A program made the translations under genes and the position numbers. This document shows positions 17,044 through 25,608 of a DNA stretch of 64,000 nt, piece after piece. Each line of letters begins with the position of its first letter. Within the stretch, counting starts at the first letter, position 1. Below the pieces are notes generated by a model. The model ran no database searches and had not been told where the DNA came from. It saw only the letters and a list, made by a program, of their open reading frames with translations. Origin of the DNA: a bacterium (lineage in GTDB: Bacteria; Cyanobacteriota; Vampirovibrionia; Gastranaerophilales; Gastranaerophilaceae); assembly GCA_017403285.1 (NCBI GenBank), contig JAFQOI010000047.1, positions 1 to 64,000 of the forward strand, in the 5' to 3' direction.

Positions 17044-18414
17044 TTACTTTTTCATTTCTAGCAATAATTCAACTAACTCTGGATCCCATTTTATGCCAGA
17101 TTCAGATTTTATAATTTCAAGTGCTTTGTCTTTTGACATCGCTTCTCGATACGTTCTATCTGTGGTTATCGCCGTATAAGCATCTGCGATTGCAATAATT
17201 CTTGAACCCAAAGGAATACTTCGTCCTTTTAAGCCTTCAGGTTCACCTTTGCCGTCCCAGCGTTCTTTGTGATAATTAATATATGGAACAACTTCAGAAA
17301 GGAAATTTATACTCATAAGAATGCTAACACCGACATTTGGATGATTTTGAAGTTTTTCCCAATCTTCTTCAGATAATTTTTCTTTTTTGTTAATTAATTC
17401 TTCCGGAAGAGTTATCTTACCTATATTTCTTAATAATGCTGCATAATATATCAAATCTTTTGTTTTTTCATTTAGACCTAGTTCTGTAGAAATTTCACGA
17501 ACTAAATCTGCAACATTTTGAGAATAATTATCTTTAAAACTACTTTTTGCATCAACTGCTTTTGCAAGATGTTCAACAAAAGATTGCTGTTCACTACTTA
17601 AATCACCGATTAAAGATGTTAATTCTGCTCTATTATTTTGAAGTTGTAAAACAGTAACATCATCTTGAGAAATAAGATTTTCTGTTATATCTGTCAACTT
17701 CTCTAAAGTCATAGAAGTTGCAAACAATCTTGCTGTTATGCTCAATAATTGAATAAATTCTTTTGATAATTTTTTCTTTTTATAATTTTCAACTACAATG
17801 ACACCAACTTTTTCAAAGTTATTGTACATTGGCACAGCAATATAATATTTAACTTTATCTTCATTTAGCATTAATATTGAAGGGAAGTTTTCTTCTTTAT
17901 CACAATCTTTAATTTCTATTGTTTTTGTAGTCTTATATGCCTTTGAAACATAACTATCATCATCAAATTTATAGCCTATTTCTGCATCATAGATATCATC
18001 ATTAAATCTTAAAGAAGAACCAACCAAAATCAAGTCATTATCTGTTGTGTCAAGTCCCATCGCATTTTCTTTAGATAAGAATACATGACAAGCATCAATT
18101 TCTAACATTTGTTTAATTGTTTTAGCAATCGCATTATAAATAACATAATCCTCACGGCTACTAAACCCTAATATTTTAAGTGTGTTATCAATAGAGTATA
18201 TTGAAATCAATTCTTTCAATTGATTTTTCAAACTTGATAATTTATCAACTTTTGTTTTACTTATTTTTTGTATAAGTTCATCTGATATCAAGTGTTCTGA
18301 AATAAAATCACCAAGATTAAGCGCAAAAATTTCTTCTAGAGGATCAGACTCCAATGAAATCTCACTTCTTGCAAAAACAGAAACGTTCTTATTCTCTTTT
18401 TTATTATCAGCCAT
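17044..18414 (-). CDS. GAF plus degenerate HD-GYP domain protein
   Basis: The 456-residue protein has a GAF-like region (about 85-230, with IAVPMYNNFEKVGVIVVENY) and a C-terminal HD-GYP domain (about 270-455). HD-GYP enzymes degrade cyclic di-GMP using a His-Asp metal site. Here the key LLHDIGK reads LLRNIGK, so both ligands are lost. The leading HSxxVA is YSQNVA, and GYP is GEP. The HP and ADAY motifs remain. It is therefore probably an inactive c-di-GMP sensor or scaffold. It has its own promoter at 18469-18497 and AAGGATTG before the ATG. Confidence 0.83.
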   Translation of the reverse strand: MADNKKENKNVSVFARSEISLESDPLEEIFALNLGDFISEHLISDELIQKISKTKVDKLSSLKNQLKELISIYSIDNTLKILGFSSREDYVIYNAIAKTIKQMLEIDACHVFLSKENAMGLDTTDNDLILVGSSLRFNDDIYDAEIGYKFDDDSYVSKAYKTTKTIEIKDCDKEENFPSILMLNEDKVKYYIAVPMYNNFEKVGVIVVENYKKKKLSKEFIQLLSITARLFATSMTLEKLTDITENLISQDDVTVLQLQNNRAELTSLIGDLSSEQQSFVEHLAKAVDAKSSFKDNYSQNVADLVREISTELGLNEKTKDLIYYAALLRNIGKITLPEELINKKEKLSEEDWEKLQNHPNVGVSILMSINFLSEVVPYINYHKERWDGKGEPEGLKGRSIPLGSRIIAIADAYTAITTDRTYREAMSKDKALEIIKSESGIKWDPELVELLLEMKK

Positions 18415-18468
18415 CTACAATCCTTATCCGTATTCTAAGATAAAATTCCGATTTTATTAACTACTACC

Positions 18469-18497
18469 ATTATATTTTAAATTATGATTTCATTCAA
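18469..18497 (-). promoter_or_regulatory. Promoter of the HD-GYP-like gene
   Basis: On the minus strand, TTGAAT (18497-18492), a 17-nt spacer and TATAAT (18474-18469). The leader would be about 48 nt. The rest of the 18415-18610 gap holds a further TATAAT-like element and a short TCATAC/GTATGA hairpin at 18558-18573. It has no T-run good enough to be called the queA terminator. Confidence 0.6.
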
Positions 18498-18610
18498 AAT
18501 TTAATAGTCCTTCTATCGACATATTATAACTTAAACTTTAGCGTTTTTAACAAAATTTCATACTAATGTATGAGAAAAAAGTCTAAGTTTTTAAAATCAA
18601 ATAAAGACAA

Positions 18611-19648
18611 CTATCTTATAAACATACAATCGCCATAACTATAAAAACGATAGCGATTTTGAATGGCTTCATTATATGCATTAAAAATATTTTCTTTTGA
18701 CGAAAATGCACTCACCAGCATCAATAGCGTTGATTTTGGCAAATGGAAATTAGTTATCAATTTATCTACAATCTTAAATTCACATCCAGGATACAAAAAA
18801 AGTTCAGAACTATCCTTAACTGCTTTTACACAACCATATTTTTGCATAACAGTTTCAAGTGTTCTAACTGTAGTTGTCCCAACAGCCACAATATTTTTCC
18901 CTTGTCTTTTTGCTTCATTAATAATATCAGCAGTTTCAGGAGTAATTTCAAAACTTTCAGAATCCATTTTATGTTCTAAAATATTTTCACATTTAACAGG
19001 TTTAAACGTACCAAGACCAACATTTAACGTAACAAAACAATGCTTTGTTCCTTTTTTTTCAAGTTTTTCTAATATTTCATTTGTAAAATGTAAACCTGCC
19101 GTAGGTGCAGCAACAGCACCTTCTTTCTGTGCATAAACGGTTTGATATCTTTCAAAATCAAGATTTTTATACTCTTCATTAGTTAATTTTCTTTCAATAT
19201 ATGGTGGAAGTGGAATATTCCCAACTCTATCTAAAATTTCAAAAATATTACCTTCATATAACAAATGAATTTGCCATTTATCATCATCTTTTTTTAACAC
19301 TTCAATTGAAAGCTCGTCAGATACAAAGAGAATCATTCCTTCTTTAACTCTTTTTGATGGCTTAATCAAAGAAATCCATACATCTTTTTGAATTTCTCGC
19401 ACCAAGAAAATTTCTATTAAAGCCCCTGTCTCTTTTTTCGCATAGAGTCTTGCTGGAATAACTTTTGTATCATTCATAACAACAAGATCATCTTCCCCAA
19501 GAAAATCAATTATATCTAAAAAATGCTTATGAATAATTGAACCACTCTGCCTATCGAGCACCATCATCTTTGACATATCCCTTTTTTGTGCGGGGAACTG
19601 TGCAATCAGGTCTTCTGGCAGAGTGTAATCAAATTCTTTTAGTTCCAT
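18611..19648 (-). CDS. queA: S-adenosylmethionine:tRNA ribosyltransferase-isomerase
   Basis: QueA transfers a ribosyl group from SAM to preQ1 at the tRNA wobble position, making epoxyqueuosine. The 345-residue protein begins MELKEFDYTLPEDLIAQFP, the family N-terminus, and contains GAVAAPTAGLHFT, LNVGLGTFKPV, VGTTTVRTLE and TNFHLPKSTLLMLVSAF. The open frame extends 18 codons upstream, but the ATG at 19648 matches the family start and avoids overlap with yidC, which ends 4 nt earlier. It is the last gene of a three-gene run (glycosyltransferase, yidC, queA). Confidence 0.94.
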   Translation of the reverse strand: MELKEFDYTLPEDLIAQFPAQKRDMSKMMVLDRQSGSIIHKHFLDIIDFLGEDDLVVMNDTKVIPARLYAKKETGALIEIFLVREIQKDVWISLIKPSKRVKEGMILFVSDELSIEVLKKDDDKWQIHLLYEGNIFEILDRVGNIPLPPYIERKLTNEEYKNLDFERYQTVYAQKEGAVAAPTAGLHFTNEILEKLEKKGTKHCFVTLNVGLGTFKPVKCENILEHKMDSESFEITPETADIINEAKRQGKNIVAVGTTTVRTLETVMQKYGCVKAVKDSSELFLYPGCEFKIVDKLITNFHLPKSTLLMLVSAFSSKENIFNAYNEAIQNRYRFYSYGDCMFIR

Positions 19649-19652
19649 TTTT

Positions 19653-20705
19653 CTATTCTTTTGGTTTTGTTTCGTGGTAAATTGTTTTTTTATCTTCTTC
19701 AATTTGCAATTGTCTATTTATCATTACAGTTTGAATTATTTGAAAAATATTACTTATAACTAAGTATAATAAAACCCCAGCAGGAATTGGAACTGTAACA
19801 AACATAAAGATAATAAAGATAGGCATAATGTTACCCATCATTTTTTGCATTTGTGCTTGCATTGGGTCTTGTTGAACATTTTTATTTGTTGCCATCATAA
19901 CTTTTTGAGTAGCAAACATTGTTGCAGCAAATAACAATACAAGAATTAAAACATCTTTATGGAATTGGTCTTGAGGTTCTGCTGTTGGGATAGAAGCAAT
20001 CATCATATCACCTCTACGTTCAAACCTAACGTTTTCAACCTCTCTATTTTTAACGTCTTGAATTTCAACTTCAGCCGCAGTCATTTTTTCCACTTCATCA
20101 AAACTCAAACTTTTAAAACTCATATCTTTAATTTTAAATTCAACAGGTTTTCCAGAAGCAATAGTACCTTGTACCTGAAGCGCATCTTTTTCTAGCTTTA
20201 CATCATTAATCTCTTTATCGTCCAAAATCGCTTTAACTTTTTTGAAAACAACAAATTTATCACCAGAAGAAACACTAAATGCACCATCATAAGAAATACC
20301 TGCACTACCTCTTAATGTTGTATCAAGTCTTTTTATGAACAAGAAATCCGAATTTCCTGCTTCAGCAATAAATTGTGGACTTATCAATGCAGCATAAAGA
20401 AGTATAAAAATTGGCATTTGAATTAAAATAGGAAGACATCCAGCCATTGGATTAAATTTGTGTTCCTTATAAAATTCCATCATCTTCTTTTGCATTGTTT
20501 GAGGATCGCTTTTATAACGTTCTTGGATAAGTTTCATCTTTGGTTGAAGCAATTGCATCGCACGCATAGAACGCTGTTGTGATACACCTAATGGCCATAA
20601 AGCGAGTCTAACCAATACTGTTAATGCTATAATTGCAAGCCCATAACTACCTGTAATGTTATTTAAAAACTTCAACAGTTCAACTGTCATTGATGTGAAA
20701 TCCAC
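19653..20705 (-). CDS. yidC: Membrane protein insertase YidC/Oxa1 family
   Basis: YidC inserts membrane proteins, alone or with SecYEG. The 350-residue protein starts at a GTG behind AAGGGAGA. The first core span lies at about 20-40, with the conserved cytoplasmic coiled hairpin (RAMQLLQPKMKLIQERYK) and GCLPILIQMPIFILLY. The last spans include ILVLLFAATMFATQ and VPAGVLLYLVISN-like sequence. Between the second and third core spans is a soluble insert of about 110 residues (about 125-235), rich in beta-type and charged residues, which is not found in short Oxa1-type proteins. The large E. coli N-terminal domain is absent. Confidence 0.92.
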   Translation of the reverse strand: MDFTSMTVELLKFLNNITGSYGLAIIALTVLVRLALWPLGVSQQRSMRAMQLLQPKMKLIQERYKSDPQTMQKKMMEFYKEHKFNPMAGCLPILIQMPIFILLYAALISPQFIAEAGNSDFLFIKRLDTTLRGSAGISYDGAFSVSSGDKFVVFKKVKAILDDKEINDVKLEKDALQVQGTIASGKPVEFKIKDMSFKSLSFDEVEKMTAAEVEIQDVKNREVENVRFERRGDMMIASIPTAEPQDQFHKDVLILVLLFAATMFATQKVMMATNKNVQQDPMQAQMQKMMGNIMPIFIIFMFVTVPIPAGVLLYLVISNIFQIIQTVMINRQLQIEEDKKTIYHETKPKE

Positions 20706-20722
20706 TTTATAATTCTCCCTTC

Positions 20723-22090
20723 TTAAACGCTAGTTAATTGTTCGGCATTTTTATCATTTTTTGTTTGTATTTCTTTATTTTTCATCTTAATTGAAGCAAG
20801 TCCATGACTTGTTTTGCCCCAACTTAAATTATTTTTCATAAATATGATTTTAAAGATAATAAACATTGCAAGTGGGAACCACAATACAACCATATACATT
20901 GCTGTCGCAACAGATTGAAATAAATTATCGATAGGTTTAAGTTTTACATACTTTCTAAGGCTATAGAATAAAGCAACCATAAAGAAAGCACACATTACAC
21001 CAGAAAGTGCTATTGAAGATAAAATCCAATTACTATCCGCTTTAATATATCTAAAACACTGAAAAGCAATTTCAGAAACAACCCAAAATGGAAGTATAAA
21101 TTCTGTTATATAAGCAGTCATATCAAGACTAACACGCAAAGACATATTTTTTGAGAAAAGAACATCTGTAAAATATTCTAAATATCTTCTTATACTACCT
21201 TCAATCCAACGTCTTCTTTGTCTTAAAAGCGGAATATATCTTAAAACACCTTCTTCATAAACACAAACATCAGAACGGAACCTAACGTCCCAACCTTTGA
21301 TTTGCATTTTTGTAGATAAATCAAGGTCATCAGTAATTGTATAAATATTCCAACCACCAACCTCTTCAAGTGCTTTTCTTTTAATAAGTTCTCCGTTTCC
21401 ACGAAGCTCAACTGCCCCTTTAACTGCATCCCTACCCACTTGAAAGTGTGTATCAATTGCCATTTCATTATCTTGACAACGAGTTAAGAAATTTTCTTCT
21501 CTGTTTATAATAACTTTTCTTGCTTGAACTGCTCCAACTTGTTCAGGCTCTAGCGTTGGCATAAGTTCTTTCAAAAAATCCGGTTTAATTCTAGCATCAG
21601 CATCAAATACTAAGATTGCTTCACCTTTTGCAATTTTCATTGCATCATTCAAAACAGCAGATTTTCCTGGAAATGCATCCTTTGCTCTTGAAAAATATTT
21701 TACTTGCGCATATTTTTTTGTTATTTTTTCAAGTTCTATAGCAGTATTATCTTCACTTCTATCGTCAATTATGATTAATTCGTAATTTGGATAATCAAGT
21801 TGCAAAATATTTTCAATGGTTTGTGCAATAACACCTTCTTCATTATGAGCAGGGACCAATATACTTACAAATGGCTTGTAATCATAATTTTTTTCAACAG
21901 GATGTTTAACTTGCTTTCTAATTCTATGCTTATAAGCAATCTGCATATATGCTGTATACAAAGCCATAAACACTAAAATTGTTATAAAAGCACATGGTGT
22001 ATTCATATTATTTTGAAAAAAGTATAAAAGTACCATAAGCACTGATACTATTACCAATAAAACCAATCTTTCTTTCATTAAATATCCCAT
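20723..22090 (-). CDS. Processive family 2 glycosyltransferase, membrane-bound
   Basis: The 455-residue enzyme has two N-terminal spans (about 9-50), a GT2 domain and three to four C-terminal spans. Catalytic motifs are IIDDRSEDNT, the DxD in VFDADARI, TDDLDLSTK and the QxxRW-type RQRRRWIEG. They are arranged as in cellulose, hyaluronan and poly-N-acetylglucosamine synthases. A secreted polysaccharide or cell-envelope glycan is the likely product, but the sugar cannot be told. An alternative ATG at 22078 follows GGATATTT. yidC starts 17 nt downstream. Confidence 0.85.
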   Translation of the reverse strand: MGYLMKERLVLLVIVSVLMVLLYFFQNNMNTPCAFITILVFMALYTAYMQIAYKHRIRKQVKHPVEKNYDYKPFVSILVPAHNEEGVIAQTIENILQLDYPNYELIIIDDRSEDNTAIELEKITKKYAQVKYFSRAKDAFPGKSAVLNDAMKIAKGEAILVFDADARIKPDFLKELMPTLEPEQVGAVQARKVIINREENFLTRCQDNEMAIDTHFQVGRDAVKGAVELRGNGELIKRKALEEVGGWNIYTITDDLDLSTKMQIKGWDVRFRSDVCVYEEGVLRYIPLLRQRRRWIEGSIRRYLEYFTDVLFSKNMSLRVSLDMTAYITEFILPFWVVSEIAFQCFRYIKADSNWILSSIALSGVMCAFFMVALFYSLRKYVKLKPIDNLFQSVATAMYMVVLWFPLAMFIIFKIIFMKNNLSWGKTSHGLASIKMKNKEIQTKNDKNAEQLTSV

Positions 22091-22145
22091 TTCAATCTCA
22101 CTACTTAAGATTTTACCAAAAAAACAAATTTTTTTTGACTAAATA

Positions 22146-22174
22146 TTACTTTTCGTAACCAATAATGATATAAT
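22146..22174 (+). promoter_or_regulatory. Promoter giving a leaderless mRNA (membrane protein-miaA)
   Basis: TTACTT (22146-22151), a 17-nt spacer and TATAAT (22169-22174). The next six bases lead straight to ATG at 22181, so the predicted first transcribed base is the initiator A. No Shine-Dalgarno is present. Confidence 0.6.
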
Positions 22175-22180
22175 TTAAAA

Positions 22181-23035
22181 ATGAAAAAATTAATTCTCAA
22201 ATCATATTCAATATTAAAAGATAATCTTTTGTTTATACAGCCTATTCTAATATATATTTTGTTGATTATGATATCATCACAAAACCTCGTTGAAAAAAGT
22301 ATGGGAATTATCCCTAAAACTACAATGATATTATCGGTGGTATTATTCGCAATAGCAATTACAACAGGATTACTTTATATAAATAAAAAAGCAATCTCTG
22401 ATTATAATCCTGAAGATAGTAATGTTGAAATAGCTAAAAAGAGTATAAAAAACTTTAAAACATTTTTTGCCGGTATTGGAGAATATTTTTCTAAAATAAT
22501 TTCTGGCACAATTTTATATGTAGGAATTTATATGCTTATTTTCTATTTGATAAGCATTTATTTATCACATACAATCGGAATACCGCCAATAAAAACAATA
22601 ATCGAAGAATTTAATAAAATTGAAAACATAGAACAAATAAACGCCTATGCAAATTCTTTTAATAGACAAGAACTAATTGTAATAAATATATGGTCACTTG
22701 TTTTTATCATTGCATCTCTTGTGTTTAAATTTCTTGGTATTCTATATGGCTCTATCTTAATAAGTGAAAAAGATAATATTTTCTTCTGCTTTTTCAAAAT
22801 GATAATTTTCTTTTTGAAAAATCTTTTTCCATCTATATTTATTATTGTCTTTATGATGTTTTTATACTTAACAATTAATCTATTAACTATGGTCATAGGA
22901 ATGAACTCAATTGTATTTGGACTATTCTTTATCTTTATTGCTCTATACTTAAATTATTACATAATACTGGTACTAAATTTTTACAATGAAAGAACAAAAA
23001 CTAATAGCAATAACAGGACCGAGTGCATCGGGTAA
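22181..23035 (+). CDS. Uncharacterised polytopic membrane protein
   Basis: A 284-residue, very hydrophobic protein with about six spans: near 17-34, 45-66, 105-128, 165-185, 205-240 and 245-270. The overall plan is like the membrane protein at 10047-10919, but no clear sequence motif is shared. It overlaps miaA by 50 nt, unusually long for this compact region; its last 16 residues are hydrophilic and coded within miaA. The function is unknown. Confidence 0.65.
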   Translation: MKKLILKSYSILKDNLLFIQPILIYILLIMISSQNLVEKSMGIIPKTTMILSVVLFAIAITTGLLYINKKAISDYNPEDSNVEIAKKSIKNFKTFFAGIGEYFSKIISGTILYVGIYMLIFYLISIYLSHTIGIPPIKTIIEEFNKIENIEQINAYANSFNRQELIVINIWSLVFIIASLVFKFLGILYGSILISEKDNIFFCFFKMIIFFLKNLFPSIFIIVFMMFLYLTINLLTMVIGMNSIVFGLFFIFIALYLNYYIILVLNFYNERTKTNSNNRTECIG

Positions 23036-23897
23036 GAGTAATCTTGCAATTAATGTAGCAAAAGAACTAGATGGCGAAATAATCTCTGTAGATTCTAGAC
23101 AAATTTACAAAGAGCTTAATATTGGCAGTGCAAAACCGACAAAAGAAGAAAAACAAGGTATTGTTCACCATCTTATGGACTTTATTGACATCACAAAAGA
23201 TTATACAGTTGCAGATTTTGCTGATGATGCAAATATAAAAATAAAAGAAATTATAGAAAAAGGAAAAACAGTTATACTCGTTGGAGGGACAGGACTTTAT
23301 TTTAGGGTCTTGCTTCAAGATTTTGACCTACCAAGAGTTGCTCCAAATCAAGAACTAAGAGATAGTCTTAATGAAAAATCCGTTGAAGAATTATATAAAA
23401 TACTAACAAAACTTGATAGCGAAATCGCAAAAAAAATTCACCCAAACAATAAAGTTAAAATTGTAAGAGCACTAGAAGTATGTAAAACATTGGGCATACC
23501 AATGAGCCAAGCACAAAAAAAGAAAGATTCTCCATACAAAGTTCTTTGGACTGGACTTAATAGTGAAAACAGAGATTTCTTATACAAAAGAGCAAATCTC
23601 AGAGTCGACAAAATGTTAGAACAAGGACTTGAAGAGGAAACAAAAAATCTTTTTATGAAATATCCTGAAAATAAAATTTTATTAAATACTATTGGTTATC
23701 AAGAATTATACCCATATTTACAAGGTGATTGTTCTATAGAAACAGCAATAGACCAACTAAAGCAAAACACCAGAAGATATATAAAACGTCAAATAAGTTG
23801 GTTCAATTCTAATAAAGAAATTAACTGGTTCGATATAGAAACTAAATGCCCAGAACAAATAGCGGAAACCATCATTGAAAAATATAAAAAATTGTAA
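22986..23897 (+). CDS. miaA: tRNA dimethylallyltransferase
   Basis: MiaA adds a dimethylallyl group to A37 of tRNAs reading UNN codons. The 303-residue protein has the P-loop GPSASGKS (residues 10-17), VDSRQIYKELNIGSAKP, HHLMDFIDI, GGTGLYFR and the C-terminal NTRRYIKRQISWF. The ATG lies inside the upstream membrane gene. The P-loop position leaves no room for a much later start, so the overlap is real. Confidence 0.95.
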   Translation: MKEQKLIAITGPSASGKSNLAINVAKELDGEIISVDSRQIYKELNIGSAKPTKEEKQGIVHHLMDFIDITKDYTVADFADDANIKIKEIIEKGKTVILVGGTGLYFRVLLQDFDLPRVAPNQELRDSLNEKSVEELYKILTKLDSEIAKKIHPNNKVKIVRALEVCKTLGIPMSQAQKKKDSPYKVLWTGLNSENRDFLYKRANLRVDKMLEQGLEEETKNLFMKYPENKILLNTIGYQELYPYLQGDCSIETAIDQLKQNTRRYIKRQISWFNSNKEINWFDIETKCPEQIAETIIEKYKKL

Positions 23898-23973
23898 AGA
23901 ATATTTTAACAAAATAACAAAATAATAATAGTTCAAGTATTAATACAATGCGTCCCAAACAAAAGGAATAAAA

Positions 23974-24273
23974 ATGAGAGTAAGTTCTTCAAACAATCAC
24001 TCTAAAGGAGTTAATAGACAAATGCTACGTTCTGCGAAAACAGGTGCATTATTAACTGGAGGAATGATTGCCGCATCACAAGCATACCACTGGATTGCGC
24101 AACCAGATACAATGAGGAAAGTGGTTTTGGACAATGGCGGAGCAAAACCTTACCTAAAAAACTTCGCACTTGTAACTCTATTATATTCAGCACTTGGGGC
24201 CGTATTCAGTGCTATTGCTTCGAAAATAGCAGATAAAGTTAGCCCTATTGAAAACCCTAAAGCAGTTAATTAG
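23974..24273 (+). CDS. Small membrane protein, unknown
   Basis: A 99-residue protein with a basic N-terminus (MRVSSSNNHSKGVNRQ) and two hydrophobic stretches, at about 26-42 and 62-84. AAAAGGAATAA lies upstream of the ATG. It is followed by a strong terminator, so it is a separately ended transcript, possibly with its own promoter after miaA. I recognise no family. Confidence 0.6.
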   Translation: MRVSSSNNHSKGVNRQMLRSAKTGALLTGGMIAASQAYHWIAQPDTMRKVVLDNGGAKPYLKNFALVTLLYSALGAVFSAIASKIADKVSPIENPKAVN

Positions 24274-24290
24274 TTTTTTTCATATAATAT

Positions 24291-24314
24291 AAAGCCCCCT
24301 AACGGGGGCTTTTT
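24291..24314. terminator. Bidirectional rho-independent terminator
   Basis: AAAGCCCCC (24291-24299) pairs with GGGGGCTTT (24304-24312) around TAAC, with T-runs on both strands. It serves the small gene before it and the convergent kinase gene after it. Confidence 0.93.
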
Positions 24315-24321
24315 ACATTCT

Positions 24322-25194
24322 CTATTGTTTGGGTTCTGAAAAATTGTTTGTCATTCTATAAACATATTTAATAATTTCTGAGAAATACTCAAGCGATGAT
24401 GCACCATTAATAATAATATCGGCACTTTCTTTTTTCGGGAGTATATATTTCTTAGAAACTTCTCTTACATATTGTAATTGTTTTCTAGCATTTTCCTCAT
24501 TTTGATTTCTTGATGTTTGTGCTCTATATAAGAACCATTTTTCCTGAATTTCTGGAGAAATATCAACATACAATTTAACATCAAATAAATCAGCAACATC
24601 TCCATGCATTGTTGCCATACCTTCAACAACAATTATTTTTTTAGATTTTTTTTCTATTGCTTCAGGAACAACAATTCCTGTTCCATTAACTAAATATTTT
24701 GGGATTCTAACATCCTCACCCTCAGAGAGTTTTTTCAAGTCTCTATATAAAAGATCCAATTGAAAATTGTCAGGAGAATCAACGTCATATCCTGATTCAA
24801 GTAATTTATCAAAAGAACCATGCTTTTTAATAAGAGCAGAAATGTCTTTAAAATAATTGTCAGCACTTAAAATTTCGATGGGCATATCATACATATCTGT
24901 TACTTGTTTAATCGTATTGCAGATTGTTGATTTACCACTAGCCGACTCCCCTGTAATTCCAATCAATATACGTTTATTAGGCATATCAATCAATCTTCGA
25001 GTAAAATGGACAAGGAAATTATCCTTAACCCTTTGGAAAATCGGCGTTTCACTGCGTCTATCATAATTTAATATTTTATTAAATTTAGAATATAGATAAA
25101 ACGCAAGAAACTCCCTTCCTGACTTGGTTGAGAAATCCGGCTTTAGTATTTTTTCAATGTTTCTATTTTCTTCTTTTTCTAACAGGAAATTCAT
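24322..25194 (-). CDS. udk: Uridine kinase-like P-loop kinase
   Basis: The 290-residue protein has a helical N-terminal extension of about 70 residues. The kinase domain follows, with P-loop GITGESASGKST (about 78-89), LSADNYFKD (about 110), DSPDNFQLDLL (about 138) and the Walker B-like VVEGMATMHG (about 190). This fits the uridine kinase/phosphoribulokinase family. The residue pattern is closer to uridine kinase, but the substrate is not certain. It stands alone on the minus strand. Confidence 0.75.
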   Translation of the reverse strand: MNFLLEKEENRNIEKILKPDFSTKSGREFLAFYLYSKFNKILNYDRRSETPIFQRVKDNFLVHFTRRLIDMPNKRILIGITGESASGKSTICNTIKQVTDMYDMPIEILSADNYFKDISALIKKHGSFDKLLESGYDVDSPDNFQLDLLYRDLKKLSEGEDVRIPKYLVNGTGIVVPEAIEKKSKKIIVVEGMATMHGDVADLFDVKLYVDISPEIQEKWFLYRAQTSRNQNEENARKQLQYVREVSKKYILPKKESADIIINGASSLEYFSEIIKYVYRMTNNFSEPKQ

Positions 25195-25359
25195 ACTTCT
25201 AGAAAAATCCGTAAATATTTATTTTTGTCATTTGGTAACGATATTTTACATTAAACTTTCGTAGAATAAAACAATTAATTATAAAAGGTAATGAAAAACT
25301 TAACATTATTCTTCAAAATATAGATAGATTAACTATTTTAGTTTTGGAAGGAATAGAAA

Positions 25360-25608
25360 ATGGGAAATAGAATTATTTTAATTTTAGTTTTTACAATTTT
25401 GTCTATAAATCATGCTTTTGCTGATTGCTACACTGGATTTGCTTGTTCTATCAAAGATTTAGAAAAACAAAAAAATGAGGAAACAAATAAAAACATAGAA
25501 ATTTTCAAAAAATATCTTAATCAGAAAAACGCCCGCAATAACATCATTACGAGGGGAACTATTATAAAAAACTATAATGATTTATTCTTTTTTAACACAA
25601 TTCTTTAA
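25360..25608 (+). CDS. Small secreted protein, unknown
   Basis: An 82-residue protein with a clear signal peptide (MGNRIILILVFTILSINHAFA) and a short mature part. The mature part starts DCYTGFACSIKDLEKQ, with two cysteines 7 residues apart that could form a disulfide, and continues as a Lys/Asn-rich helix. GGAAGGAAT precedes the ATG. Its 3' end overlaps the convergent phosphohexomutase gene by 17 nt. I recognise no family. Confidence 0.6.
   Translation: MGNRIILILVFTILSINHAFADCYTGFACSIKDLEKQKNEETNKNIEIFKKYLNQKNARNNIITRGTIIKNYNDLFFFNTIL

Noticed and set aside
18558-18573. Terminator for queA
   Set aside because: The TCATAC/GTATGA hairpin is only 6 bp and AT-rich, and its minus-strand tail is AATTTTG, too weak to call.
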